NCBI GenBank assembly: GCA_021325115.1 | Contig: JAJPHU010000077.1 | Location: forward strand, 1-35,906 | Source of the DNA: Planctomycetota bacterium | Lineage (GTDB): Bacteria; Planctomycetota; Planctomycetia; Gemmatales; Gemmataceae | DNA: 35,906 bases | Reading direction: 5' to 3' | Part shown: positions 8,782 to 17,276 of the stretch, in pieces | How the letters are laid out: each line of letters opens with the position of its first letter | How positions within the stretch are numbered: the stretch's first letter is position 1 | Notes under the pieces: generated by a model | What the model was told of the DNA's origin: nothing | The model's input: only the letters and a program-made list of their open reading frames with translations | Database searches by the model: none | Made by a program: the position numbers and the translations under genes

Positions 8782-8843
8782 GATATCATGGCCGATTTTA
8801 TTTCTCGATTGCGCGGCAGCGCCATGCGGAGGCATGGAAATAC

Positions 8844-11800
8844 ATGAGTAGCGAAACGTCAATGGATGTCAGTTTTTGGGAAAAGCTGGGCGACGGCCTG
8901 TCCGCGTTCTCAGAGAACGTCGGCAAGTTCCTCTTGCGCCTGTTCGGCTCCAGCAATGAGCGCTATATTCGTAGTCTCGGTTACATCCGCGCTTCCAGCC
9001 CCGACGCCACACATACGGTCGTCCCTGGCTCACTGTTGGCACAAGTCAACGATTTGGAAGAGAGGATGCGCGCTCTCAGCGATGACGAACTGAAGGGGCT
9101 GACGCCGAAGTTCCGCGAACGGCTGGCTCAGGGGGAGACGCTTGATGACCTGCTGCCCGAAGCGTTTGCTGCCTGCCGCGAGGCCGCCCGACGCACCAAA
9201 AACATGCGTCATTTTGATGTGCAGATCCTCGGCGGTATCGTCCTGCATCGAGGCAACATCGCCGAGATGGTCACCGGCGAAGGCAAGACTCTCGTCGCCA
9301 CGCTGCCGGCCTATCTGAATGCCCTGGAAGGCAAGGGCGTTCACATTGTCACCGTCAACGATTACCTGGCCCGTCGTGATTGCGAATGGATGACGCCCAT
9401 TTACAAGGCGTTAGGTATCACGGCTGGCTACATTCAATCGGACATGGATCCGGTCGCCCGCCGTGCCGCCTACGACTGCGACATCACCTACGGCACCAAC
9501 AGCGAGTTCGGTTTCGACTACCTGCGCGACAACATGAAGCCGGCTCGTTGGGGCGATCCGAATTTCGATCCCTATTTCCAGCAAGTACAGAAAGGGCTGA
9601 ACTACGCTATCATCGACGAGGTGGACAACATCCTCATTGATGAAGCTCGAACGCCGCTCATCATCTCTGGCCCAGCCTCTGATGACCCGCGCCGTTATGT
9701 CCGTGCCAACGACATCGCGGTGCAGCTGACCGAGTTGCAAAAACGCGAGCCGGGCAAATATTTCGAGGTCAAAGAGAAGGAGCAGACCTGCCATCTGACC
9801 GAGGAAGGTATCCACAAGGCCGAAGAGCTGCTCGGCATCGAGAGCATGTACACGGCCGGTAATCTCGAATGGCCGCACCTCATCGATAACGCCTTGAAAG
9901 CGCATCATCTTTACAAACGAGACAAGCGCTATGCCGTGATGCGTCATCCCGAAACCGGCGAGATGAGCGTCATCATCATTGATGAATTCACCGGCCGTTT
10001 GATGATCGGCCGGCAGTGGTCTGATGGTCTGCACCAGGCCGTCGAGGCCAAACATGCGCGCGACGGCGTCAAGATCAAGGAAGAGACGCAGACTTTGGCC
10101 ACCATCACGCTGCAAAACTACTTCAAACTGTACAAAAAACTGGCTGGCATGACCGGCACGGCCATGACCGAGGCCGATGAGTTTTGGAAGATATACAAGC
10201 TCGACGTTATCGCTATTCCGACTAACAAGCCGCTTATCCGCATCAATCACCCGGATGTTATCTTCCGTACCGAGAAGGAGAAGTGGAAAGCAGTCGTCGA
10301 GGAAATTGCCGAGGTCCATAAAGAAGGCCGGCCCATCCTGGTCGGCACCACTGATGTGGATAAATCGATCAAGCTCAGCGAGATGCTCAAGCGCCGCGGC
10401 ATCAAGCACGAATTGCTCAACGCCCTGCCCGAGCATGCGGCCCGTGAGGCCGAGATTGTCGCTCAGGCCGGACGCATCGGCGCCGTCACCATTGCCACCA
10501 ACATGGCTGGCCGCGGCACCGACATCATTCTCGGCGGCAACCCCGAGACGTTGGCCTGGGCACGTCTGAAAGACAAGTACGCCTCGCGCCTTGACGTTCC
10601 CGAAGACGAATGGAAGCGCACTGTTGAGGAGATCGAGCGCACGGAGAAGATGAAAGAAGAGGGCCGCAAGGTTGCCGAGATGGGGGGCTTGCACATCGTC
10701 GGCACCGAGCGCCACGATGCCCGCCGCATTGATAACCAGCTACGGGGCCGTGCCGGACGCCAAGGCGATCCCGGCTCTAGCCGTTTCTATTTGTCGCTCG
10801 AAGATGATCTCATGCGCATCTTCGCTGGCGAATGGGTATCGAATCTGCTGGCACGCCTGGGCATGAAAGAAGGGGAAGCCATCGAGAGCCGTATGGTGTC
10901 GCGGCGCATCTCGGCGGCTCAGAAAAAGGTGGAAGAACGCCACTTCGACGCGCGCAAGCACTTGCTTGAATACGACGAGGTCATGGACCATCAACGCAAG
11001 GAGGTCTACGGCGCTCGCCAACGCATTCTCGAAGGTGCCAACTGCAAGCTGCAAGTACTGCAAATGCTCGACAAGCAGATCGACGCTGCTTGCGAGCGCT
11101 ATCTCGATTCCGATTACGGTGCGGCCAGCTTCGCCGAGTTTGCCGCCAACCGTCTCGGCGTCGATTTCGATGCCGCCGATTTCAGCCGCTGTGATTTCTC
11201 CGAAGCCGACAAAACCGCCAAAGACAAGGCGTATCGTGCCGTCGAGACACAGGTTTACGAGATCCTGGAAGAAAACCTTGGCAGCGAAGATCCCAAGGAA
11301 TGGAACTGGCAAGCGTTGTCCAACCAGGTCAACGCGCGCTGGGGACTCAAGACGAACGATCGCCAGCTCCGGCAGATCGGCAAGGACAACATGGCCGACT
11401 ACCTGCGCGAACAGGCCAACCAGTGTATTGCCAATACCGATCTGAGTGAGGGTCGGGTCTTTCTTGAGCCGGACTGGGGTGTACGCTCCTTATGCGACTG
11501 GATGCGTCTGAAATTCCAGATCAAGCTGTCGCCGCAGGAACTGGCTGGCAAGGATGATGCCGAATTGAAACAGGCGTTGCGCAACGCAGTGATGCAGCTT
11601 TATCGTCAGCGTGAGATTGAGTTCCCGGTGCGGACGGCGATGGCGCGATTCATGTCCGATCAGCCGGGGGTGGCGGCCAGCAGTCAGCGCTACAACCGTG
11701 AAGGTCTTTATTACTGGGCGATGATGCGCTTCCCCCAGCAGCGTCATCAACTGTACGAAGAGGCTTTCCGCACTCAGCCGCGCCATCGTCTCTTCGAGCT

Positions 11801-12488
11801 ACTGCTGGATATTAGCCGTTCGGCCTATCCCCCCGTCGGTGAAGAGGCGATCAACGACAAGCTCGACGAGGTGTTTGAGGGCAGCACGCGCGCCGCCGAC
11901 GCCGAAGACGCCAAGGAACTGTCTGAATGGGCCAAAGCGACGTTTGATCTGGACGTGCCGGAATCGGCCCTGACCAAGGCGACTTATGAGCAAGCCCAAC
12001 AGATTTTGTGGAACGCTTTCGATGAGCGCTATCGTCCCGAGATGCGGCAGATGGAGCGCAGCCTGCTCCTGAGCCAGCTCGATTTGGCGTGGAAGAATCA
12101 TCTGTACACGATGGATTATCTGCGATCGGGCATCGGCCTGCGCGGCTGGGGCCAGGAAGATCCCAAGACCGTGTACAAACAAGAAGGCATGAAGGAATTC
12201 AAGGCCATGTGGGAGGGCATCGAGGACAAGGTGACCGACACGGTGTTCCGCATGGAGGAGACGGAAGCGTTTCAGGAATCGCTGTGGACCATCGGCGCCG
12301 CCATCCACGAATCGGCCCCACGCGCTGCGGCCCAAGCTGCACAGCAGGCTGCTGCCACGAGCGGCAACGGCGAGGTCAAGGTTGTCGAGCCAATCCGTAA
12401 CCGACGCGAGAAAATTGGCCGCAACGATCCCTGTCCGTGCGGCAGCGGCAAAAAGTACAAAAACTGCCACATGCGGCAAGCCGTGTAA
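8844..12488 (+). CDS. secA: Preprotein translocase ATPase SecA, extended form
   Basis: SecA drives secreted proteins through the SecYEG channel using ATP. The first motor domain carries MVTGEGKT (Walker A, residues 144-149 for TGEGKT) and the [23 protein letters not shown]-type block. The second motor domain has [12 protein letters not shown] and [20 protein letters not shown]. The C-terminus ends with the zinc/SecB-binding module [16 protein letters not shown]. At 1214 residues it is far longer than typical bacterial SecA (about 830-950). The surplus lies mainly between the [14 protein letters not shown] region and the [20 protein letters not shown] region, about residues 730-1070, in the helical wing/scaffold part. 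ATG at 8844 is weakly supported; GGAGG lies 12 bases upstream. Confidence 0.97.
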   Translation: MSSETSMDVSFWEKLGDGLSAFSENVGKFLLRLFGSSNERYIRSLGYIRASSPDATHTVVPGSLLAQVNDLEERMRALSDDELKGLTPKFRERLAQGETLDDLLPEAFAACREAARRTKNMRHFDVQILGGIVLHRGNIAEMVTGEGKTLVATLPAYLNALEGKGVHIVTVNDYLARRDCEWMTPIYKALGITAGYIQSDMDPVARRAAYDCDITYGTNSEFGFDYLRDNMKPARWGDPNFDPYFQQVQKGLNYAIIDEVDNILIDEARTPLIISGPASDDPRRYVRANDIAVQLTELQKREPGKYFEVKEKEQTCHLTEEGIHKAEELLGIESMYTAGNLEWPHLIDNALKAHHLYKRDKRYAVMRHPETGEMSVIIIDEFTGRLMIGRQWSDGLHQAVEAKHARDGVKIKEETQTLATITLQNYFKLYKKLAGMTGTAMTEADEFWKIYKLDVIAIPTNKPLIRINHPDVIFRTEKEKWKAVVEEIAEVHKEGRPILVGTTDVDKSIKLSEMLKRRGIKHELLNALPEHAAREAEIVAQAGRIGAVTIATNMAGRGTDIILGGNPETLAWARLKDKYASRLDVPEDEWKRTVEEIERTEKMKEEGRKVAEMGGLHIVGTERHDARRIDNQLRGRAGRQGDPGSSRFYLSLEDDLMRIFAGEWVSNLLARLGMKEGEAIESRMVSRRISAAQKKVEERHFDARKHLLEYDEVMDHQRKEVYGARQRILEGANCKLQVLQMLDKQIDAACERYLDSDYGAASFAEFAANRLGVDFDAADFSRCDFSEADKTAKDKAYRAVETQVYEILEENLGSEDPKEWNWQALSNQVNARWGLKTNDRQLRQIGKDNMADYLREQANQCIANTDLSEGRVFLEPDWGVRSLCDWMRLKFQIKLSPQELAGKDDAELKQALRNAVMQLYRQREIEFPVRTAMARFMSDQPGVAASSQRYNREGLYYWAMMRFPQQRHQLYEEAFRTQPRHRLFELLLDISRSAYPPVGEEAINDKLDEVFEGSTRAADAEDAKELSEWAKATFDLDVPESALTKATYEQAQQILWNAFDERYRPEMRQMERSLLLSQLDLAWKNHLYTMDYLRSGIGLRGWGQEDPKTVYKQEGMKEFKAMWEGIEDKVTDTVFRMEETEAFQESLWTIGAAIHESAPRAAAQAAQQAAATSGNGEVKVVEPIRNRREKIGRNDPCPCGSGKKYKNCHMRQAV

Positions 12489-12494
12489 AAGAGT

Positions 12495-12630
12495 GAGAAC
12501 TAATCACAGAGTCGCAGAGAATGCAGAGAAAAACACAGAAATGACAAAAAGAATAGGAAAAGAACAACAGGGAGATTCTCGTTAGCTTTTTAACTTCTCT
12601 GTGTTCTCTGTGACTCTGTGATTAGCTCTT
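12495..12630. repeat. Imperfect inverted repeat, CACAGAG-type intergenic element, copy 1
   Basis: The left arm (about 12495-12530) contains CTAATCACAGAGTC followed by CAGAGAA steps. The right arm (about 12588-12630) contains its near-perfect reverse complement, GACTCTGTGATTAG. The arms flank about 57 A-rich bases. The element sits directly between the secA stop and the waaA start. A related copy lies at 25308-25428. Confidence 0.8.
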
Positions 12631-12652
12631 CTTTAATTGGGAAAGGATTCCC

Positions 12653-13936
12653 ATGCCCTGGTTCCTCAACGGCATTTATCTCGTTGCTCTCTCTCTCTTG
12701 TCACCTTGGCTGATCTATCGGGCATTCCGCACAGGCCGCTATCGGCGCGGATTGCGGAACAAACTGTTCGGCCTATGTGAATCGCCGTCTGGGGGGGCAG
12801 TATGGTTTCATGGCGTCAGTGTTGGTGAAATTCACTTGCTGCGGCAGGTCATTGCTGCATTTCGCCGCCGCTATCCCGACATGCCTTGCGTCCTTTCGAC
12901 GACCACCGACACCGGCTATGATGAAGCGTGCCGTTGCTTTCCTGACCTCTTCGTCTTCTACTATCCCTTCGATTTCTCCTGGGCGGTGCGGCGTTCGCTG
13001 CGGGCGATTGCACCGAGCCTGATCGTACTGGCTGAGGCGGAACTGTGGCCCAATTTCCTGATGGCGGCGCGGCGGCAAGGTGTTCCCATTGCCGTCATCA
13101 ACGGCCGCATGAGTCCGCGCAGCTTGAAACGCTATCAATGGGTCAAGCCGTTGTCGCGCTGGCTGTTCGGCTATGTCGATCGACTGCTGATGCAGACGGA
13201 ACATTACGCCCGCGCTGTACGCCTCCTTGGCGTCCCTCCTGAGCGCGTCGCCGTGACAGGCAACATCAAGTTCGATGGTGTTATAACAGATCGCCATAAT
13301 CCGCGAACTCATTATCTGCGCCATATGCTGAATGTGAAAGATAATGAGTTGATTTGGATCGCTGGCAGCACACAGGCGCCAGAGGAAGAGATCGTCCTGG
13401 GCATCTGGCAGAAGCTCCGCGACGAGTTTCCGAATTTGCGTCTGTTTCTGGTGCCGCGCCACAAGGAACGCTTCGAGGAAGTGGCTCAATTGCTGGTTCA
13501 AGCTGGCGTCGATTTCGCGCGGCGCTCACGTTGTGCGGACCTGGACCGGCCGGTAGTGCTTGTAGACACGATAGGCGAATTGGGACCGTTATGGGGCTTG
13601 GCTGATGTAGCATTTGTCGGCGGCAGTCTCGATGGTCGCCGCGGCGGTCAGAACATGATCGAGCCGGCCGCCTTCGGTGCTGCTGTAGTGTTCGGTCCCT
13701 ACGTCTGGAACTTCGCCGATACAGCAGCGCGTTTGATCGATGCCCATGCGGCCTGCCAAATCACTGATGCCGGGCAATTGGAAACGGTGGTGCGTCTGCT
13801 CCTGGAAGATGAGCAAAGCAGGCACCGTCTCGGAGCTGCGGCCCGCGATTTCGTGCAGCGCCAGCAAGGGGCCACGGAAGAAACCATCACGCAACTGGGG
13901 AATTTACTCCGTCGAAATCAAATGCAAGCTGCCTAA
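12653..13936 (+). CDS. waaA: 3-deoxy-D-manno-octulosonic acid (Kdo) transferase
   Basis: A 427-residue GT-B glycosyltransferase that adds Kdo to lipid A precursors at the inner membrane. Family features: an N-terminal membrane anchor (about 5-25, IYLVALSLLSPWLIYRAFR); the GAVWFHGVSVGEI acceptor-site block with its Glu; LSTTTDTGYDEA; EAELWPNFL; ITDRHNPR-type linker residues after VAVTGNIKFDG; and VPRHKERF and FVGGSLDGRRGGQNMIEPA in the C-terminal donor-binding domain. AAAGGA precedes ATG 12653. It lies downstream of secA across a palindromic element. Its presence implies an LPS-like outer membrane, in line with current views of planctomycetes. Confidence 0.95.
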   Translation: MPWFLNGIYLVALSLLSPWLIYRAFRTGRYRRGLRNKLFGLCESPSGGAVWFHGVSVGEIHLLRQVIAAFRRRYPDMPCVLSTTTDTGYDEACRCFPDLFVFYYPFDFSWAVRRSLRAIAPSLIVLAEAELWPNFLMAARRQGVPIAVINGRMSPRSLKRYQWVKPLSRWLFGYVDRLLMQTEHYARAVRLLGVPPERVAVTGNIKFDGVITDRHNPRTHYLRHMLNVKDNELIWIAGSTQAPEEEIVLGIWQKLRDEFPNLRLFLVPRHKERFEEVAQLLVQAGVDFARRSRCADLDRPVVLVDTIGELGPLWGLADVAFVGGSLDGRRGGQNMIEPAAFGAAVVFGPYVWNFADTAARLIDAHAACQITDAGQLETVVRLLLEDEQSRHRLGAAARDFVQRQQGATEETITQLGNLLRRNQMQAA

Positions 13937-13970
13937 GGCAGCGCATCTTACGATACACCAGCGCTCCGTC

Positions 13971-13999
13971 TTGGCTGTCGCCGGAACATTCACTATGAT
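13971..13999 (+). promoter_or_regulatory. Candidate sigma-70 promoter for ilvB
   Basis: TTGGCT (13971-13976) and TATGAT (13994-13999) are spaced by exactly 17 bases, with 4/6 and 5/6 consensus matches. They lie about 50 bases upstream of the ilvB start codon, in the gap after waaA. Confidence 0.45.
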
Positions 14000-14049
14000 A
14001 AGCTGTTGTTGATTTTCGACATCCTAAACAGGCGGGAGGTTCTTGGACA

Positions 14050-15906
14050 ATGGCCCCGACGCAGGCGACACCGTTATCTGGAGCGACGATCTTGGTTCAG
14101 TGCTTGCTGAATCACGGTGTCGAAGTCGTCTTCGCTTATCCCGGCGGCGCCAGTATGCCCATCCACCAGGCGTTGACGCAGGTGAAAACACGGCTGCGCA
14201 CTGTTCTGCCGCGGCATGAGCAGGGCGGCGGCTTTGCTGCCGAAGGCTACGCGCGCAGCAGCGGCAAAGTCGGCGTTTGCATCGCCACCAGCGGGCCGGG
14301 TGCCACCAACTTTGTCACCTGCCTCGCCGACGCCAAGATGGATTCGGTGCCGCTTATCGCCATCACGGGCCAGGTCGGCACCCCCGTCATCGGCACCGAC
14401 GCTTTCCAAGAGACGCCCATCGTCGAAGTGTGTCGGGCCATTACCAAGCACCATTATCTCGTCACACGCACCGAAGATTTGCCGCGCATCTTTAAAGAAG
14501 CGTTCCACATCGCCAGCACCGGCCGGCCAGGGCCAGTCCTGATCGACGTGCCCAAAGACGTGCAGCAGCGCGAGATCGTGATCCGCGACTGGGATCCGCC
14601 CATGAACCTGCCCGGCTACCGCCCCTATCGCCGGGCCAGCCGTGCCGAGCTGCAGAAAGTCCTGGAGCTGATCGGCGACAGCCGTAAACCGATCATTTAT
14701 GCTGGCGGCGGCATCATCAGCAGCAATGCCGCCCCATACTTGAAGGCGTTTGCCGAGCGCACCGGCATTCCCGTAGCCCTGACGCTCATGGGTCTGGGCG
14801 GCTTTCCCAGCGAGCATTTCCTATGCTTGCAGATGCTCGGCATGCATGGAACCATCTATGCCAACTACGCCATCAATGAGGCCGACCTGCTCCTGGCCTT
14901 GGGAGTCCGCTTCGACGATCGCGTCACCGGCAAAGTCAGCGAATTCGCCAAGCATGGCAAGATTATCCATATTGACATCGACCCGTCGGAGATCAACAAG
15001 AACAAGGCGGCCCATCTGCCGATCTTCGGCGACGTGCGGGAGGCCTTGAAGGATCTGTTGCAGTTGATGGACGAGCAGGAGGTAAACGGAGGCGCGTTAG
15101 CCCTTCCAGACAACGGAGCCGGGCAAGGGGCGAGCGGGGGTGCGTTAGCGTCCCGAGAGAACGGAGCGAACGCACTCGGGGCGCTAACACGCGCTCGCTC
15201 GCAGGGGCGTTTTGCCGAGTGGATTCGCCAAATTGAGCATTGGCGTGAGACAGAGCCTCTGCGCTACACCGATCGCGATGATGCCATTCTGCCCCAGTAC
15301 GCCATCGAGCGGTTGTGGCAAATCCTTCAGGAGCGTGGCCAACTCGATAACACCATTATCAGTACCGGCGTCGGCCAACATCAAATGTGGGCAGCGCAAT
15401 ATTTTCATTTCAATATGCCACGCCATTGGCTGACCAGCGGCGGACTCGGCGCTATGGGCTTCGGCCTGCCTGCCGCTCTCGGCGCTCAGGCGGCGCATCC
15501 TGGCAAGACTGTCATCGACATCGACGGCGATGGCAGCTTCCTGATGAACATTCAGGAGTTGGCCTGTGCCTTCACAGAGCAGCTGCCGGTCAAAGTGTTG
15601 CTGTTAAACAACCAACACCTCGGCATGGTGGTACAGTGGGAAGATCGCTTCCACGCTGGCAATCGTGCTCATACCTACCTCGGCGCCGGCCATGATGAGG
15701 AGCCGTATCCTGATTTCGTCACCATGGTTAAGGGTTTTCGCTGCGGCGCCAATCGCATCAGCGCCAAAGGCGATTTCGACGCTGCCGTCAAGGAAATGCT
15801 CGACAGCAAGGTGCCTTATGTCCTCGATGTCATGGTGCCGTATCAGGAACATGTCCTGCCGATGATCCCCAGCGGACGCACTGTGCGCGACATTATCAAG
15901 GTATAG
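14050..15906 (+). CDS. ilvB: Acetolactate synthase, large (catalytic) subunit, with an in-frame repeat insertion
   Basis: This thiamine-diphosphate enzyme of 618 residues condenses pyruvate units in branched-chain amino acid synthesis. The N-terminal domain has [16 protein letters not shown] and [15 protein letters not shown], in which Glu57 activates the cofactor, then [20 protein letters not shown]. The middle FAD-type domain contains [20 protein letters not shown]. The C-terminal domain has the [11 protein letters not shown]...NN cofactor motif near residue 493 and QWEDRF. Between the middle and C-terminal domains, residues about 346-385 are low-complexity (Gly, Ala, Asn, Arg) and are encoded by palindromic repeat DNA. 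This is a linker position, so the enzyme is probably tolerant. GGGAGG precedes ATG 14050. No small regulatory subunit (ilvN) is adjacent. Confidence 0.95.
   Translation: MAPTQATPLSGATILVQCLLNHGVEVVFAYPGGASMPIHQALTQVKTRLRTVLPRHEQGGGFAAEGYARSSGKVGVCIATSGPGATNFVTCLADAKMDSVPLIAITGQVGTPVIGTDAFQETPIVEVCRAITKHHYLVTRTEDLPRIFKEAFHIASTGRPGPVLIDVPKDVQQREIVIRDWDPPMNLPGYRPYRRASRAELQKVLELIGDSRKPIIYAGGGIISSNAAPYLKAFAERTGIPVALTLMGLGGFPSEHFLCLQMLGMHGTIYANYAINEADLLLALGVRFDDRVTGKVSEFAKHGKIIHIDIDPSEINKNKAAHLPIFGDVREALKDLLQLMDEQEVNGGALALPDNGAGQGASGGALASRENGANALGALTRARSQGRFAEWIRQIEHWRETEPLRYTDRDDAILPQYAIERLWQILQERGQLDNTIISTGVGQHQMWAAQYFHFNMPRHWLTSGGLGAMGFGLPAALGAQAAHPGKTVIDIDGDGSFLMNIQELACAFTEQLPVKVLLLNNQHLGMVVQWEDRFHAGNRAHTYLGAGHDEEPYPDFVTMVKGFRCGANRISAKGDFDAAVKEMLDSKVPYVLDVMVPYQEHVLPMIPSGRTVRDIIKV
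15088..15200. repeat. Palindromic repeat element inside the ilvB reading frame
   Basis: Arms at 15132-15157 and 15175-15200 are inverted repeats matching at 21 of 26 positions around a 17-base loop. Shared cores are GTTAGCG on the left and CGCTAAC on the right, ending in CCCGAG/CTCGGG. Just upstream, 15088-15120 looks like a partial direct copy of the left arm and loop (GCGTTAGC, then AACGGAGC, also found at 15142-15149 and 15160-15167). The frame stays open through the element. Confidence 0.8.
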
Positions 15907-15964
15907 CCTGCAGCCGGTGTGCGAAGGCACTTAGGGCGTGAGGAAGCATTATCTGCAATGATAA

Positions 15965-16126
15965 TCAGGCCAAGGCTCGGCCGTTGGTGGTAGTTTGGAG
16001 CTGTTGGCGGAGTTGATACAGTTCCGCAGTGATAGGGCGGCCTGTGGTCATGACGCGAGCCATAAGAGTGCCTTCGAGGAGGAGAACCACCAAGAAACAT
16101 CGGTGGGCGTCGTCGAATTTCAGCAC
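15965..16126 (-). CDS. Possible small protein of 53 residues, unknown
   Basis: The stretch from 15907 to 16291 has no large gene. On the minus strand a frame from GTG 16126 to TGA 15965 reads like ordinary protein: LKFDDAHRCFLVVLLLEGTL, then MARVMTTGRPITAELYQLRQ and a short tail ending NGRALA. It has a hydrophobic segment and an amphipathic helix. Upstream at 16140 an ATG begins a six-codon reading, MAELQC, whose stop overlaps the GTG start. This looks either like a coupled leader or like one longer gene broken by a frameshift. No strong ribosome binding site is present. I do not recognise the family. Confidence 0.3.
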   Translation of the reverse strand: MLKFDDAHRCFLVVLLLEGTLMARVMTTGRPITAELYQLRQQLQTTTNGRALA

Positions 16127-16206
16127 TGAAGCTCAGCCATAATCACTGTAAAAAGCGCAAAAGTCGAAGTTAGACAGTTTTCGTACACACGTTTAAGTAC
16201 AGATTG

Positions 16207-16260
16207 GAGCCGCGACCGTAAGGGAGCAGGGGCGATGTTACTCCTTTACGGTTGCGGCTC
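16207..16260. repeat. Hairpin repeat (GAGCCGCGACCGTAAGGGAG type)
   Basis: Arms at 16207-16226 and 16241-16260 match at 18 of 20 positions in inverted orientation, with a 14-base loop. It lies about 30 bases after the stop of the Gly/Trp-rich gene and could act as a 3' stem-loop, but has no U-tract. Repeats with this core recur in Gemmata-type genomes as far as I recall. Confidence 0.75.
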
Positions 16261-16291
16261 TTATCCGAGTCGCGATTTGGCGCGAATCCGC

Positions 16292-17077
16292 TTACTTCTG
16301 CTCGCCGCGCGTCAGATAGGTGCGTTCTGGGGCGGGAGTAGTCCGGCGCGCCTTTTCGCCATAGGCGGGGTATGTCCATTTCGGTGCCGCTTTCGGCAAG
16401 GAAACAGCACGGCCTTCCAGCGGGACGGAACGCGGCGTGGTCGAAGACGGCGGCGTGTCCTTCGGGTTGGGCACCGGATTGTTTGGCCCGCCGTCATAGG
16501 GGAAAGTGCCCTCGTTACGGGGCTGGCCGGGGATCGGGTCCGGAGTGCGCGGCTGCGCGGCGCCCGGCAGCGGCGAGTCGAGCGGGCTTGCCGGGATGTT
16601 CAGTGTGTAGACGCTAGCTGAAGCACCGGCACACCACGGCCCGAAGAAACCGCCATAGCCGAAGCCGAAGCCCGGATAGAAACCGCCCCAGCTAAACCTG
16701 CTGAAGCCGAGTCCGTAGCCCAGACCACCGAAACCAAGGCCGAAGCCGTAGTAAGGACGGTAAAATCCCAGGCCGCCCCAGCCCCAATAGGGACGATAGA
16801 AACCACCCCAGCCCCAGCCCAGGCCACGATACCCCAAACCGCCCCAGCCCCAGCCTAAACCGCGATACCCCCAGCCGCCCCAGCCCCAGCCGCCCCAACC
16901 GAAATGATGGTGCCACGTGCGGAGGGTATCAGCGCCTTGACCATCATCGACCAGGCTCTGCGCCGGCGTGTTGTCCACCATGTTCAGACGGATGGTGTCG
17001 CCGCCGCGCGACGTTCCCCCCCAGGCGAGGACTCCCACAGTCGCCAGCAAGCCGGCGACGAACCATTTCCCTCTCAT
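16292..17077 (-). CDS. Secreted Gly/Trp/Tyr-rich repeat protein of unknown function
   Basis: A 261-residue protein with a clear signal peptide (MRGKWFVAGLLATVGVLAWG). After a short spacer comes HHHFGWGGWGWGGWG and then tandem GWGWGGLGYRGL-type repeats, grading into FYRPYWGWGGLGF and FGFGYGGFFGPW. The last 100 residues are Pro-rich and probably disordered, with basic ends. Gly/Trp/Tyr repeats of this kind suggest a flexible, sticky extracellular or cell-wall-associated protein; this is inference. The ribosome binding site is strong (AAAGGAGG eight bases before ATG 17077). A good promoter candidate lies at 17167-17196, so it is likely transcribed alone. I do not recognise a named family beyond similar planctomycete 'hypothetical' proteins. 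Confidence 0.8.
   Translation of the reverse strand: MRGKWFVAGLLATVGVLAWGGTSRGGDTIRLNMVDNTPAQSLVDDGQGADTLRTWHHHFGWGGWGWGGWGYRGLGWGWGGLGYRGLGWGWGGFYRPYWGWGGLGFYRPYYGFGLGFGGLGYGLGFSRFSWGGFYPGFGFGYGGFFGPWCAGASASVYTLNIPASPLDSPLPGAAQPRTPDPIPGQPRNEGTFPYDGGPNNPVPNPKDTPPSSTTPRSVPLEGRAVSLPKAAPKWTYPAYGEKARRTTPAPERTYLTRGEQK
16806..16901 (-). repeat. Tandem 36-bp coding repeats in the Gly/Trp-rich gene
   Basis: Two full 36-bp units (16806-16841, 16842-16877) and a partial third (to 16901) encode GWGWGGLGYRGL-like dodecapeptides. Each unit begins with CCCCAGCCCCAGCC on the plus strand. Looser copies continue to about 16700. Confidence 0.75.
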
Positions 17078-17166
17078 GGTCAGACCCTCCTTTTAAATAA
17101 GGAATACCCAGTCCCCTGCCTCATCTTTCGCCCTTGTGTATTTGGGCAACGTATCAACCTACATTT

Positions 17167-17196
17167 ATTCTACGGAGCCTGTTGGGCGCACGTCAA
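17167..17196 (-). promoter_or_regulatory. Candidate sigma-70 promoter for the Gly/Trp-rich protein gene
   Basis: On the minus strand TTGACG (17196-17191) and TAGAAT (17172-17167) are 18 bases apart; both match 5 of 6 consensus bases. The expected start near 17160 leaves an 80-base leader containing a strong Shine-Dalgarno sequence. Confidence 0.5.
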
Positions 17197-17211
17197 ATGT
17201 ACTGTTTGGTC

Positions 17212-17261
17212 AACCTGCAACGCCTGCAAGGGAAAATTCTCCTTTGCGGGCATTGCAGGTT
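17212..17261. repeat. 50-bp imperfect palindrome
   Basis: The two 25-base halves match at 21 positions in inverted orientation, starting AACCTGCAACGCC and ending GGCATTGCAGGTT, with essentially no loop. It begins 16 bases after the mgtE stop, and upstream of the Gly/Trp-rich gene's promoter. It has no U-tract, so it is a stem-loop or mobile palindrome, not a standard terminator. Confidence 0.75.
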
Positions 17262-17276
17262 AGCAAACAAAGACCT

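Noticed and set aside
9411..10715. A 434-codon frame antisense to secA
   Set aside because: It mirrors the codon structure of secA, has no recognisable domain and no ribosome binding site; it is a shadow frame.
17212..17261. The 50-bp palindrome as a Rho-independent terminator of mgtE
   Set aside because: No run of T follows the stem on the minus strand, so it is listed as a repeat.
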